Of a stretch of DNA of 64,000 nt, positions 39,492 to 47,352 are shown in pieces; the stretch's first letter is position 1, and the number at the start of each line of letters is the position of its first letter. The position numbers were made by a program, and so were the translations under genes. Source of the stretch: an uncultured Sphingomonadales bacterium (GTDB lineage Bacteria; Pseudomonadota; Alphaproteobacteria; Sphingomonadales; Sphingomonadaceae); assembly GCA_903821605.1 (NCBI GenBank), contig CAIJLZ010000012.1:1-64000 (forward strand), read 5' to 3'. The notes under the pieces are model-generated. The model was not told the origin of the DNA and did no database searches. It was given only the letters and a program-made list of their open reading frames with translations.

Positions 39492-39962
39492 ATTTCCAAG
39501 CCACGGCTCGACGAACACGATGAAGCCATCATCGCCTGCCTGCGCGAAGATGGCCGCATGGCGATCCGGGATCTTGCGGTGCGGGTCCACCTTAACGAAG
39601 CGACCGTGCGCGCGCGCATCCGCAAGCTCGAACAGTCCAGCACCATGCGCGTCGTCGCTCGGCTCGATCTTGGCGCGGTGGGCTACCCTTTCACGGCACT
39701 TGTAGGCGTCCGACTGAGGGGGCGCTCGATTGAGGATGTATGCAAGGATCTGCTCGCCCTGCCTGAAGTGATATCCGTGCTCTCGGTGATTGGCCGGAAC
39801 GATCTGGAAATTCAGGTGATCGCGCCTTCGCTGGAAGAACTCAACCGCCAACTGACCGAGGTCATTCCAGCCATCGACGGAATCGTCGCATTGGAATCAG
39901 CCCTTGCCATGAAAATCTACAAGTATGTGCAACCATGGGGACGCTTCGATGAAAGCGATTGA
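39492..39962 (+). CDS. Lrp/AsnC-family regulator (first of tandem pair; probable non-ATG start)
   Basis: RLDEHDEAIIACLREDGRMAIRDLAVRVHLNEATVRARIRKLEQ HTH extends upstream of the annotated ATG (39558); in-frame ATT at 39492 preceded by AAGGAG with 8-nt spacing. Confidence 0.75.
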   Translation: MSKPRLDEHDEAIIACLREDGRMAIRDLAVRVHLNEATVRARIRKLEQSSTMRVVARLDLGAVGYPFTALVGVRLRGRSIEDVCKDLLALPEVISVLSVIGRNDLEIQVIAPSLEELNRQLTEVIPAIDGIVALESALAMKIYKYVQPWGRFDESD

Positions 39963-40416
39963 GCTCAACGACCTCGACCGCCGGATCCTCGAACGCCTGT
40001 CAGTCGATGCACGCGTCAGTAACCGCGAGATTGCGCGCGAGCTCGGCCTGACCGAAGGCACGATCCGCATGCGGCTGAAACGACTGACCGACGAAGATGC
40101 CATTCAGGTCGTGGCCATCACCAACTACGACCACATGGACGATCCGCTCGTTGCCTATTTGTGGATCGAGGTAGACGCCACTTTCCCGGTCGGCCCGATT
40201 ATCGAGGCACTCGTCGACGAACCCCAGATCACCTACGTCGCCTCACTGCTCGGTCGGGCAGATATAATGGCGATCACGTGGGTCAACGATGCCAGCCAGC
40301 TGGCAGATTACCTGCACAACCATATCGATAAAATTCCAGGTATCGCGCGCATCCACTACGAACTGACGCATAAGCTGATCAAGCACGACTATCGCACCAC
40401 CAGCATCGTCAAGTAA
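39949..40416 (+). CDS. Lrp/AsnC-family regulator (second of tandem pair)
   Basis: LNDLDRRILERLSVDARVSNREIARELGLTEGTIRMRLKRL HTH plus RAM-like domain; overlaps the first by 14 nt. Confidence 0.9.
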   Translation: MKAIELNDLDRRILERLSVDARVSNREIARELGLTEGTIRMRLKRLTDEDAIQVVAITNYDHMDDPLVAYLWIEVDATFPVGPIIEALVDEPQITYVASLLGRADIMAITWVNDASQLADYLHNHIDKIPGIARIHYELTHKLIKHDYRTTSIVK

Positions 40417-40419
40417 GAT

Positions 40420-40461
40420 ACGCAAAACATCATTTTTAAGACTGTTATTGATGTTTTGCGT
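40420..40461. promoter_or_regulatory. Operator site S3 of recurring 42-bp motif (perfect palindrome)
   Basis: ACGCAAAACATCA-tttttaagactgttat-TGATGTTTTGCGT, 13-bp perfect arms. Confidence 0.7.
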
Positions 40462-40511
40462 TGACATAGGCACATGGATGACGAAAAGCCCTCCAAGATT
40501 TGGAGAGACGC

Positions 40512-40958
40512 ATGACCGACTTTGCGCTGCGCCGCGCGCACCTGAAAAATTTGTTCACGCAGGCCATCACCGCCTATGGGACCAAAGACTTTGATATTTT
40601 CGCCACGTTCGTTCACGAGCAGGCGGAATTCGACTGGCCCTACCTGCCGCTCAAAGAATTTCCCGACCGCATGGTCGGCCGCGATGAGTTCATCGCGATG
40701 TCTCGCGCAGGGATGGCCGATTGCGACGGCTATCACCACCAGATCGATCGCTTCTACGATATGGCAGATCCTGACATGGTTCTGGTCGAATATCACTCTG
40801 GCACTACGCTGCACTCCTCCGGCCGGACATATGCCAACAAATACCTTGGCATCTTGCGCTTCGAGGGCGATCTCGTGGTTCATTGGCGCGAATACGTGAA
40901 CCCTCTGCCAATTATTGAGGCTTTTGGTTTGGAATTCCGAAACGAAGCACTAGCATGA
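40512..40958 (+). CDS. SnoaL/NTF2-like protein
   Basis: LKNLFTQAITAYGTKDFDIFATFVHEQAEFDWPYLPLKEF...LRFEGDLVVHWREYVNPLPIIEAFG, SnoaL-like fold pattern. Confidence 0.75.
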   Translation: MTDFALRRAHLKNLFTQAITAYGTKDFDIFATFVHEQAEFDWPYLPLKEFPDRMVGRDEFIAMSRAGMADCDGYHHQIDRFYDMADPDMVLVEYHSGTTLHSSGRTYANKYLGILRFEGDLVVHWREYVNPLPIIEAFGLEFRNEALA

Positions 40959-42649
40959 ACGGCATCTGGGACAAGGAGGTCGAGGTTCTCATCGTCGGTT
41001 CCGGCGCGGGTGCGATGGCATCCGGCGTCTTTGCTGCCCATCGCGGCGCACGCACGCTGATCGTTGAAAAGAGTGCTCTCTACGGCGGCACAAGCGCCAC
41101 TTCCGGCGGCGGCGTCTGGATACCAGCAAGCGATTCTGCGCTTGAGCAAGGTCAGCAGGATACGCCCGAAGAAGCCTATACCTATATCAAGGAATTGACT
41201 GGCAATACCGTCGCGGATGATCGCATCCGTGCCTTTGTCCAAAACGCCCGTGTTATGAAGGGCGCGATCGAGGCCGTGTCGGCCTTGCGCTTTACCGCCA
41301 TTCCCTACACCGATTATCAGGCCGAGAAACCCGGCGGTAAAATGGGTTACCGCAGCCACGCCTGCAATACGATCCACGCCAGCGAGCTTTCGCCAGAAGA
41401 TTTCGCCACGCTACGAACCACACACCGTTCCGCCATGCTGTTCGGCAAAATTCCTTGGACGATCATGGAATCAGCCCCAATGATCACGCGCGGCCCCGGC
41501 TGGAAAAGCACCATGGCGCGCGTTTTGTTGCGCTATTACAGTGACATCACCCAACGCCTCAGAAGCCCGCGCAGCCGCTTCATCGTGTTCGGCTCGGCTA
41601 TAGCTGCCCACCTCAAAAACGCGCTAAACCGCACCGGCGGCGAACTTTGGCTCAACACCGCACTAATCGATCTACTGCGCGATGAAAGCGGTGTCGTGAC
41701 CGGTGCGTTGGTGCAAAAAAATGGCAAAGTTTTGCGGATCCGAGCCACCCGGGGTGTGATCCTTGGCGCGGGCGGTTTCGAGCGCAATCAGGCCATGCGC
41801 GACCGCTACCTGCCCGGCGAAAGCCGCACCACCTTTTCCGCTAGCCAGGAAAACAATACCGGCGATGCGATCGAGGCTGGCATCCGCATTGGTGCGTCAA
41901 CAGACCTGATGGATGAGGCATGGTGGGCTCCCACTGTCCATGTGCCAGGCGAAGATACCGCTCGCCCGCTGTTTTTTGAACGCGCCTTACCTGGCTGCAT
42001 CATCGTCAACCAGGCAGGCGATCGCTACATGAACGAGGCAAAAAGCTACGACATCGCCGGCAAGGCGATGATAGAGGCTGATCGTCCTGATGCGCGCACA
42101 ATTCCTTCATGGATCATCCTCGATGCCCGCTTCCGGAAGAAATACCCGATGGGGCCGATCATACCGCTATTGCCAGACTGGATGCAATCGCCCGCCGCGC
42201 GCAAGGCCATGAAGAAAGCGTCCACCATAGAAGGCCTAGCGCGCATGATAGGCGTCGATCCTGGCCGGCTTTCAGCCACCATTGCGAAGATCAATCGTTA
42301 CGCCAGCACTGGGGTAGACGAGGATTTCCACCGTGGCTCAGCCCCTTACGACCGCTACTATGGAGATCAGTCGGTCAAGCCAAACCCCAACCTCGCCCCG
42401 CTCGATTGCGCGCCGTTCTATGCCTTACAGGTTTATCCGGGCGATATCGGCACCAAAGGCGGCCTTGCAACCGATGACCGCGCCCGCGTGATCGACATGG
42501 CAGGCGAGCCGATCTCCGGTCTCTATGCTATCGGCAACACCGCAGCCTCAGTTATGGGGCCCTCATATCCCGGTGCGGGGTCCACGCTCGCCCCGGCGAT
42601 GACCTTTGGCATGCTCGCGGTTTACGACATGCTAGGTGAACCGGCATAA
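40955..42649 (+). CDS. FAD-dependent oxidoreductase, 3-ketosteroid dehydrogenase/fumarate reductase-like
   Basis: VEVLIVGSGAGAMASGVFAAHRGARTLIVEKSALYGGTSATSGGGVWIP; C-terminal ISGLYAIGNTAASVMGPSYPGAGSTLAPAMTFG. Confidence 0.88.
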   Translation: MNGIWDKEVEVLIVGSGAGAMASGVFAAHRGARTLIVEKSALYGGTSATSGGGVWIPASDSALEQGQQDTPEEAYTYIKELTGNTVADDRIRAFVQNARVMKGAIEAVSALRFTAIPYTDYQAEKPGGKMGYRSHACNTIHASELSPEDFATLRTTHRSAMLFGKIPWTIMESAPMITRGPGWKSTMARVLLRYYSDITQRLRSPRSRFIVFGSAIAAHLKNALNRTGGELWLNTALIDLLRDESGVVTGALVQKNGKVLRIRATRGVILGAGGFERNQAMRDRYLPGESRTTFSASQENNTGDAIEAGIRIGASTDLMDEAWWAPTVHVPGEDTARPLFFERALPGCIIVNQAGDRYMNEAKSYDIAGKAMIEADRPDARTIPSWIILDARFRKKYPMGPIIPLLPDWMQSPAARKAMKKASTIEGLARMIGVDPGRLSATIAKINRYASTGVDEDFHRGSAPYDRYYGDQSVKPNPNLAPLDCAPFYALQVYPGDIGTKGGLATDDRARVIDMAGEPISGLYAIGNTAASVMGPSYPGAGSTLAPAMTFGMLAVYDMLGEPA

Positions 42650-42973
42650 TCCTTAGCCTGACGCTAACCGGCGTCTCAACCGAGTTCGTTGCGGAAGTCG
42701 CAATGGGCGCTGCACACCTCGACTGATGTGTCTTTGCGACGATATACGATCTGGCCAATACCGCGCCACTCGTCGGGCTCCTTCTCACCGGTCCGCCCGC
42801 CTCCGGTCAACGTCGCCGACAGTAAAGCTGATTGGCCAGTCGCCTCCCGTATCTTCGCGCGCGTCGCAACCAGAGCGGGCGAGGACCCCGGCGTTGCCGA
42901 TGCCCTCGCCCTTAAATTCGGCCTCGGTTAAGGGCAGGTCCGGCGCAGATCCTCCGCAGCGGCGGACCTGTTC

Positions 42974-43519
42974 TCAGGCAGCCGGAGCCGGGGCAATTCC
43001 CTGGTTCAAGCTGTCGATGATCCGGCGCTTCATTGGGCCGACCCATTCAGCCTCAAGCCTCGCATCAAGTAGGCCCGCGCCTTTCAACTCGTCACACAGC
43101 TTCATCTGATGCCCGATGTCGAATAGGTCGAGCTGCGATGAAAACTTACCGCCGCCGCCATAAGTGATGAAGCTCACGCCCTCGGTCTCATAGAACGAAC
43201 CATCGGACCGCGTTCCAGGCCCGCGATTGACCCAGCGACTGAATATCCGATCGCCATTGACGGCGTATTCTAGGATGGGAAAGCTCCATCCAGTCCAGCC
43301 CGAACCGACATCCATGTCGCGTCCGTAATGGGTTGCGCGGATTTCGTCGCGATTGCGCGCGAATACCGGCATCGCCCCGCCATAGGGGCAAAAATACGTC
43401 GCATCTTGGTGATAGAACTCGTCGGCGATCCACGCCCAATGGTTCCGCCGTTCAGCCTCGACAAAGGCATTGCGCAACCCTTCGATTGCAGCTTCCACTT
43501 CTTCGCGGGGGTATGACAC
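42974..43519 (-). CDS. SnoaL/NTF2-like protein
   Basis: EAAIEGLRNAFVEAERRNHWAWIADEFYHQDATYFCPYGG...EYAVNGDRIFSRWVNRGPG; GTG start with AGGAG upstream. Confidence 0.72.
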   Translation of the reverse strand: MSYPREEVEAAIEGLRNAFVEAERRNHWAWIADEFYHQDATYFCPYGGAMPVFARNRDEIRATHYGRDMDVGSGWTGWSFPILEYAVNGDRIFSRWVNRGPGTRSDGSFYETEGVSFITYGGGGKFSSQLDLFDIGHQMKLCDELKGAGLLDARLEAEWVGPMKRRIIDSLNQGIAPAPAA

Positions 43520-43609
43520 AGGTATCTCCTCTCTGAAGCCCCTCTCTGATAGGGCCGCGTTTCCATACAAATTAATTGCACATTGCGCTTTTATAATCCA
43601 TATAAAACT

Positions 43610-43651
43610 ACGCAAAACGACGTTTTATAGAAGGTATTAGGCATTATGCGT
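43610..43651. promoter_or_regulatory. Operator site S4 of recurring 42-bp motif, overlapping a start codon
   Basis: ACGCAAAACGACG-N16-AGGCATTATGCGT; the ATG at 43646 is the start of the sulfotransferase-family CDS. Confidence 0.55.
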
Positions 43652-44809
43652 TTTCTAGATCAACTTAACGCGGAGTGCCTGATCGCACGCGCCCGCGCCA
43701 GCACCGGACTGGCGGACCTCGGTCCGGATCATTATCGCGAACCGCTCGATCAGCTGCTGCGCTCAATGCTCGCTGAAGCGCAGCTCAACGATGCAGGTGC
43801 CAACACGCACGCTGGACGCATCGTCAACGCATTAGAAAATCGCCTGCGCCGCGTCGATCTGGTAAAGCGGCACCCTGGAATCCTCGACGAACAGGTCGAT
43901 GTCGGCGTAATCATCGTCGGCCTGCCACGCACTGGCAGCACCATGCTGCAGCGCCTGCTGGCCGCCAGCCCCCAGGCGACTGCGATTGTGTGGTGGGAAA
44001 CTATTTTTCCCCTGCCCCGCGACGAAAGTGGCCCGGCGGACATCGCCGCACGCAAGGCCGATGCGAAAGCACTGTCCGACCAGTTGGTCGCTGCCTCTGA
44101 AGGCTTCGAGGCGATCCACCCGATGGATGCGTTCGCTCATGATGAGGAACTGCCGCTGATCGAGCAGTCGTTCATCTCCAATATTCCCGAAGCCATGCTC
44201 TACCTGCCCAGCTACGGCGAATGGCTCCTCGCCGCCGACCAGACGCACGCTTATGGCGAACTGCTGGAATGGCTCAAGATTCTCCAGTGGCAAGACCCGA
44301 CGCGGCGCGGCAAGAAGTGGATTCTCAAGGCGCCACATCACCTCACGGCCGTGCGCACAACACTTGAAACCTTCCCCAACGCCATCATCGCCATGACCCA
44401 CCGCCGCGTCGATCACGTCATGGGCAGTTATTATTCGATGGTTGGCTCACTCACGGGTGGGAATACCGATGCTGATCTTTCTAGTGCGCAAGCTGCACAC
44501 TGGACGCAGCGCCTGCACCGCAACCTTGTTGACATGATCCCGGTCCGTGCCGAACAGCCCGACCGCTTCTTCGACATCCAATACGGCGCCCTGTTGACTG
44601 ATCCAGTCGGCAGCGCCCGCGCGCTCTTTGCCGCCGCAGGCATCCCCGTGACCGATGCCGACATCGCAGCCTGGCAACAATGGCTTGGCGGAAACAAGCG
44701 CGACAACCGCCCTTCGCACAAGTACGACCTTGCTGATTACGGCGTCGACAAGGCTCAACTGCTTGCCAATTTCGCTTTCTATTCCAACGCCTACGTCACC
44801 GAGATCTGA
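43646..44809 (+). CDS. Sulfotransferase-family protein
   Basis: VGVIIVGLPRTGSTMLQRLLAASPQ (PAPS 5'-phosphosulfate loop-like); WILKAPHHLTAVRTTLETFPNAIIAMTHRRVDHVMGS. Confidence 0.85.
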   Translation: MRFLDQLNAECLIARARASTGLADLGPDHYREPLDQLLRSMLAEAQLNDAGANTHAGRIVNALENRLRRVDLVKRHPGILDEQVDVGVIIVGLPRTGSTMLQRLLAASPQATAIVWWETIFPLPRDESGPADIAARKADAKALSDQLVAASEGFEAIHPMDAFAHDEELPLIEQSFISNIPEAMLYLPSYGEWLLAADQTHAYGELLEWLKILQWQDPTRRGKKWILKAPHHLTAVRTTLETFPNAIIAMTHRRVDHVMGSYYSMVGSLTGGNTDADLSSAQAAHWTQRLHRNLVDMIPVRAEQPDRFFDIQYGALLTDPVGSARALFAAAGIPVTDADIAAWQQWLGGNKRDNRPSHKYDLADYGVDKAQLLANFAFYSNAYVTEI

Positions 44810-44812
44810 GCG

Positions 44813-45634
44813 ATGGAAATCCGGGGAGAAGAAGCAGCCTATCTGATGGGCAGCGAACGGCCGGCAGCGGGATCCGTGCTCACCAGCACCTCACGCTATC
44901 TCAACAACCCGCGCTTCCGCGATGTCTATGCGCAGATGGGACTGAAGCGCGATGGGTACGATCTGCCGTCCGCATACCTGATCCCGGAAGTAAATCGCGC
45001 CATGGCCGAGGAGATGGACGTCGAAAGCCTCCATGCCCTGCTCGCGGCAGAGCGCAAACGCCTTCCGGAATTTGCACAGTGGCTCGATGCACGCTTCACG
45101 TCGCACTGGAGCGAAGACAGCGTCGCGTCCTGCGCTCCGGGCACCGTTGGTGCGCTGATCCATAATTTCCTGAGCACCAGCGGCATGGAGATAGACTTCA
45201 TGTTCCGTGGCGAACCAGCCGACGATTTCGGCTACCTGATAAAGCGGCGTGTTCAGAACCACGATATCGAGCACATGGTCAGCGGGCTCGATCCCAGCCC
45301 GGTCGGGGAAATCGCGCTGATTGTCGCCAATACAGTCGCGCTGTTCAATTACTTCACCCCCGAATTTGCCAACATGCTGTCATTCCAACCGATGTTCCTC
45401 GCATCGACCAGCTTGATGCGCGCTGCCTGTCACTATCCTGCGGTCACACCGGCCATGCTCGAAGGCTTCGCACTTGGTCACACGGTCGGACGCCGCCAGC
45501 CGCGCCCGCTGTTCATGATCCGTTGGGAAGACTGGATCGACACCCCAGTGGCCGAAGCGCGCGCCGCGCTCGGCTTCGAAGATGGCCCTGCTGCAGAGCA
45601 TTGGGCCTGGACACAGGAGGCTGCGCGTGGATAA
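44813..45634 (+). CDS. Coq4-like protein
   Basis: HDIEHMVSGLDPSPVGEIAL matches the Coq4 metal motif HDxxH-x11-E. Confidence 0.7.
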   Translation: MEIRGEEAAYLMGSERPAAGSVLTSTSRYLNNPRFRDVYAQMGLKRDGYDLPSAYLIPEVNRAMAEEMDVESLHALLAAERKRLPEFAQWLDARFTSHWSEDSVASCAPGTVGALIHNFLSTSGMEIDFMFRGEPADDFGYLIKRRVQNHDIEHMVSGLDPSPVGEIALIVANTVALFNYFTPEFANMLSFQPMFLASTSLMRAACHYPAVTPAMLEGFALGHTVGRRQPRPLFMIRWEDWIDTPVAEARAALGFEDGPAAEHWAWTQEAARG

Positions 45635-46076
45635 CTTTGCCGTTAGCGACCTACTAGCCATTCAGAAACTGGTACACCTGTACCCCCGCCACCTCGATTC
45701 CGGCGATCTTGACGGATTGGGGCAGCTGTTCGCCCAAGCTACGGTTCATTTCGAAGGCGCCCCTCCAGTCGTCAAAGATCCGATTGAAGTTACCCGCATG
45801 TTCGCCGATTTCCTGCGGCTTTATGAAGGGATCCCACGCACCCGCCACATGATCTGCAACTTGATCGTGGAACCGGACGGCCCCGGTCGGGCTGCGGCGA
45901 TCAGCGCGGTCTTTGTGCTTCAGGATGCGCCCGGTGTGCCACTCCAACCGATCATCACCGGTGATTATCACGATCACTTCGCAAAGGTTGACGGGATATG
46001 GCATTTTACCGAACGCCGTATAACCAACGACCTATTCGGCAACCTCTCTGCCCATGGAAAATACGCCATCGACTAA
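45627..46076 (+). CDS. SnoaL/NTF2-like protein
   Basis: DLLAIQKLVHLYPRHLDSGDLDGLGQLFAQATVHFEG...GDYHDHFAKVDGIWHFTERRI; GTG start with ACAGGAGG RBS, overlaps the Coq4-like gene. Confidence 0.78.
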   Translation: MDNFAVSDLLAIQKLVHLYPRHLDSGDLDGLGQLFAQATVHFEGAPPVVKDPIEVTRMFADFLRLYEGIPRTRHMICNLIVEPDGPGRAAAISAVFVLQDAPGVPLQPIITGDYHDHFAKVDGIWHFTERRITNDLFGNLSAHGKYAID

Positions 46077-46086
46077 CAGTGACGGA

Positions 46087-46116
46087 CAGGAATGGGACAG
46101 CCCTTCCCCATTCCTG
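46087..46116. terminator. Hairpin between convergent genes
   Basis: CAGGAATGGG-N10-CCCATTCCTG; no U-tract. Confidence 0.45.
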
Positions 46117-46126
46117 CCGCGTCGCC

Positions 46127-46906
46127 TCAGGCCAGATAGCCGCCGTCGGCAGCGATCACTGCTCCGTTGATGTAGGCGCTCTGGTCCGACAGCAACCAAA
46201 GCGCCGCTTTAGCGATGTCGCCGGGCGTGGCAAAGCGCTTGAGTGGTATCGGTGCGAGCAGCATCTCGCGGTATTCTTCGGCATGGATCACGCCATTAGT
46301 CAGCGGCGTGTCCACCACGCCGGGCGACACGGCATTGCAGCGAACGCCCTGCGCGCCATATTCCTTGGCGATCGTCCGGGTCAGGCCCAGCACACCATGC
46401 TTGGCCGCCGTATAGGCCGCAGTGCGTGGATAGCTGATATGCGCCTGCAACGACGTGGTGTTTACGATCGCGCCACCGCCGCCTTGCAACATCAGCGGCA
46501 GTTCCGCGCGCAGGCAATGGAACACGCCGTCCAAATCCACGCTCAGCACCTTGCGCCACACGTCGAGCGGCAGCGCATGCGTCTCGGGCAACTGCGCACC
46601 TTTCAGCGCCGTCACTTCGGTGATCCCGGCATTGTTGAAGGCGCCGTCTAGTCGCCCGAAGCGCTCGCCGATCGCCGCCACCATGTTCTCACAGGCTCGC
46701 GCATCAGTAACGTCGACCGCCCAGGCAAGCGCACCGGAAAGCTCTGCCGCCACGGCTTCTGCACCGGCCATGTTGCAGTCGGCCACTATCACGTTCGCGC
46801 CTGCCTTGGCCAGCATTCGGCAAGTCGCGGCGCCAATGCCACTGCCACCGCCGGTGACCAACACCACCTTACCCGTGAATTCCAAGTTTTTGCTCCTCTC
46901 GCTCAT
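46127..46906 (-). CDS. SDR-family oxidoreductase
   Basis: VLVTGGGSGIGAATCRMLAKAGANVIVADCN; YTAAKHGVLGLTRTIA. Confidence 0.9.
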   Translation of the reverse strand: MSERSKNLEFTGKVVLVTGGGSGIGAATCRMLAKAGANVIVADCNMAGAEAVAAELSGALAWAVDVTDARACENMVAAIGERFGRLDGAFNNAGITEVTALKGAQLPETHALPLDVWRKVLSVDLDGVFHCLRAELPLMLQGGGGAIVNTTSLQAHISYPRTAAYTAAKHGVLGLTRTIAKEYGAQGVRCNAVSPGVVDTPLTNGVIHAEEYREMLLAPIPLKRFATPGDIAKAALWLLSDQSAYINGAVIAADGGYLA

Positions 46907-47210
46907 GAATGCGCGTCCTCACTCATGATGCGACGCAGATTTGCGCACACCACGCGTGCGATGACGGACATCATGCCGAGACGGCGGATTTCAATTGTTG
47001 CCGCAGGCGCAATCGATCGAGGGTTTCGAAAGGCAAATTTCACGTCACTCCCTTTACGTATTTCGTTGTTTGGGTGGACCGATTCGCCGAATTGCGCATC
47101 ATCATGCAAATCTTACACCCATTTTCGGAAATTCCTGTGAACTCAGCGAGAATTTCCAGAGTGCCCCGCGACGGGCGACGGCCACCTCCCCTCAGTGAAT
47201 GATGCAAATT

Positions 47211-47253
47211 ACGCAAAACGTCAATCAAAAGCTCAATAATTGATGCTTTGCTT
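47211..47253. promoter_or_regulatory. Operator site S5 of recurring motif (N17 spacer)
   Basis: ACGCAAAACGTCA-N17-TGATGCTTTGCTT upstream of TonB-dependent receptor. Confidence 0.6.
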
Positions 47254-47352
47254 TAAAATGCCCTTGATTGAGTCGGCATATATCTCTAATGGAGACCGCA
47301 ATAATACAAACAGCATACGGCCAAACGCCCGATGCTTCCATGGGAGAGATTT

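Noticed and set aside
42659-42931. Possible small gene between the KstD-like and SnoaL genes (either strand)
   Set aside because: Short open frames on both strands read plausibly, but none has a clear start, RBS or family signature.
42935-42970. CAGGTCCG...CGGACCTG hairpin as a regulatory element
   Set aside because: Sits between convergent genes with an 8-bp stem and long loop; a weak terminator is the simplest explanation.
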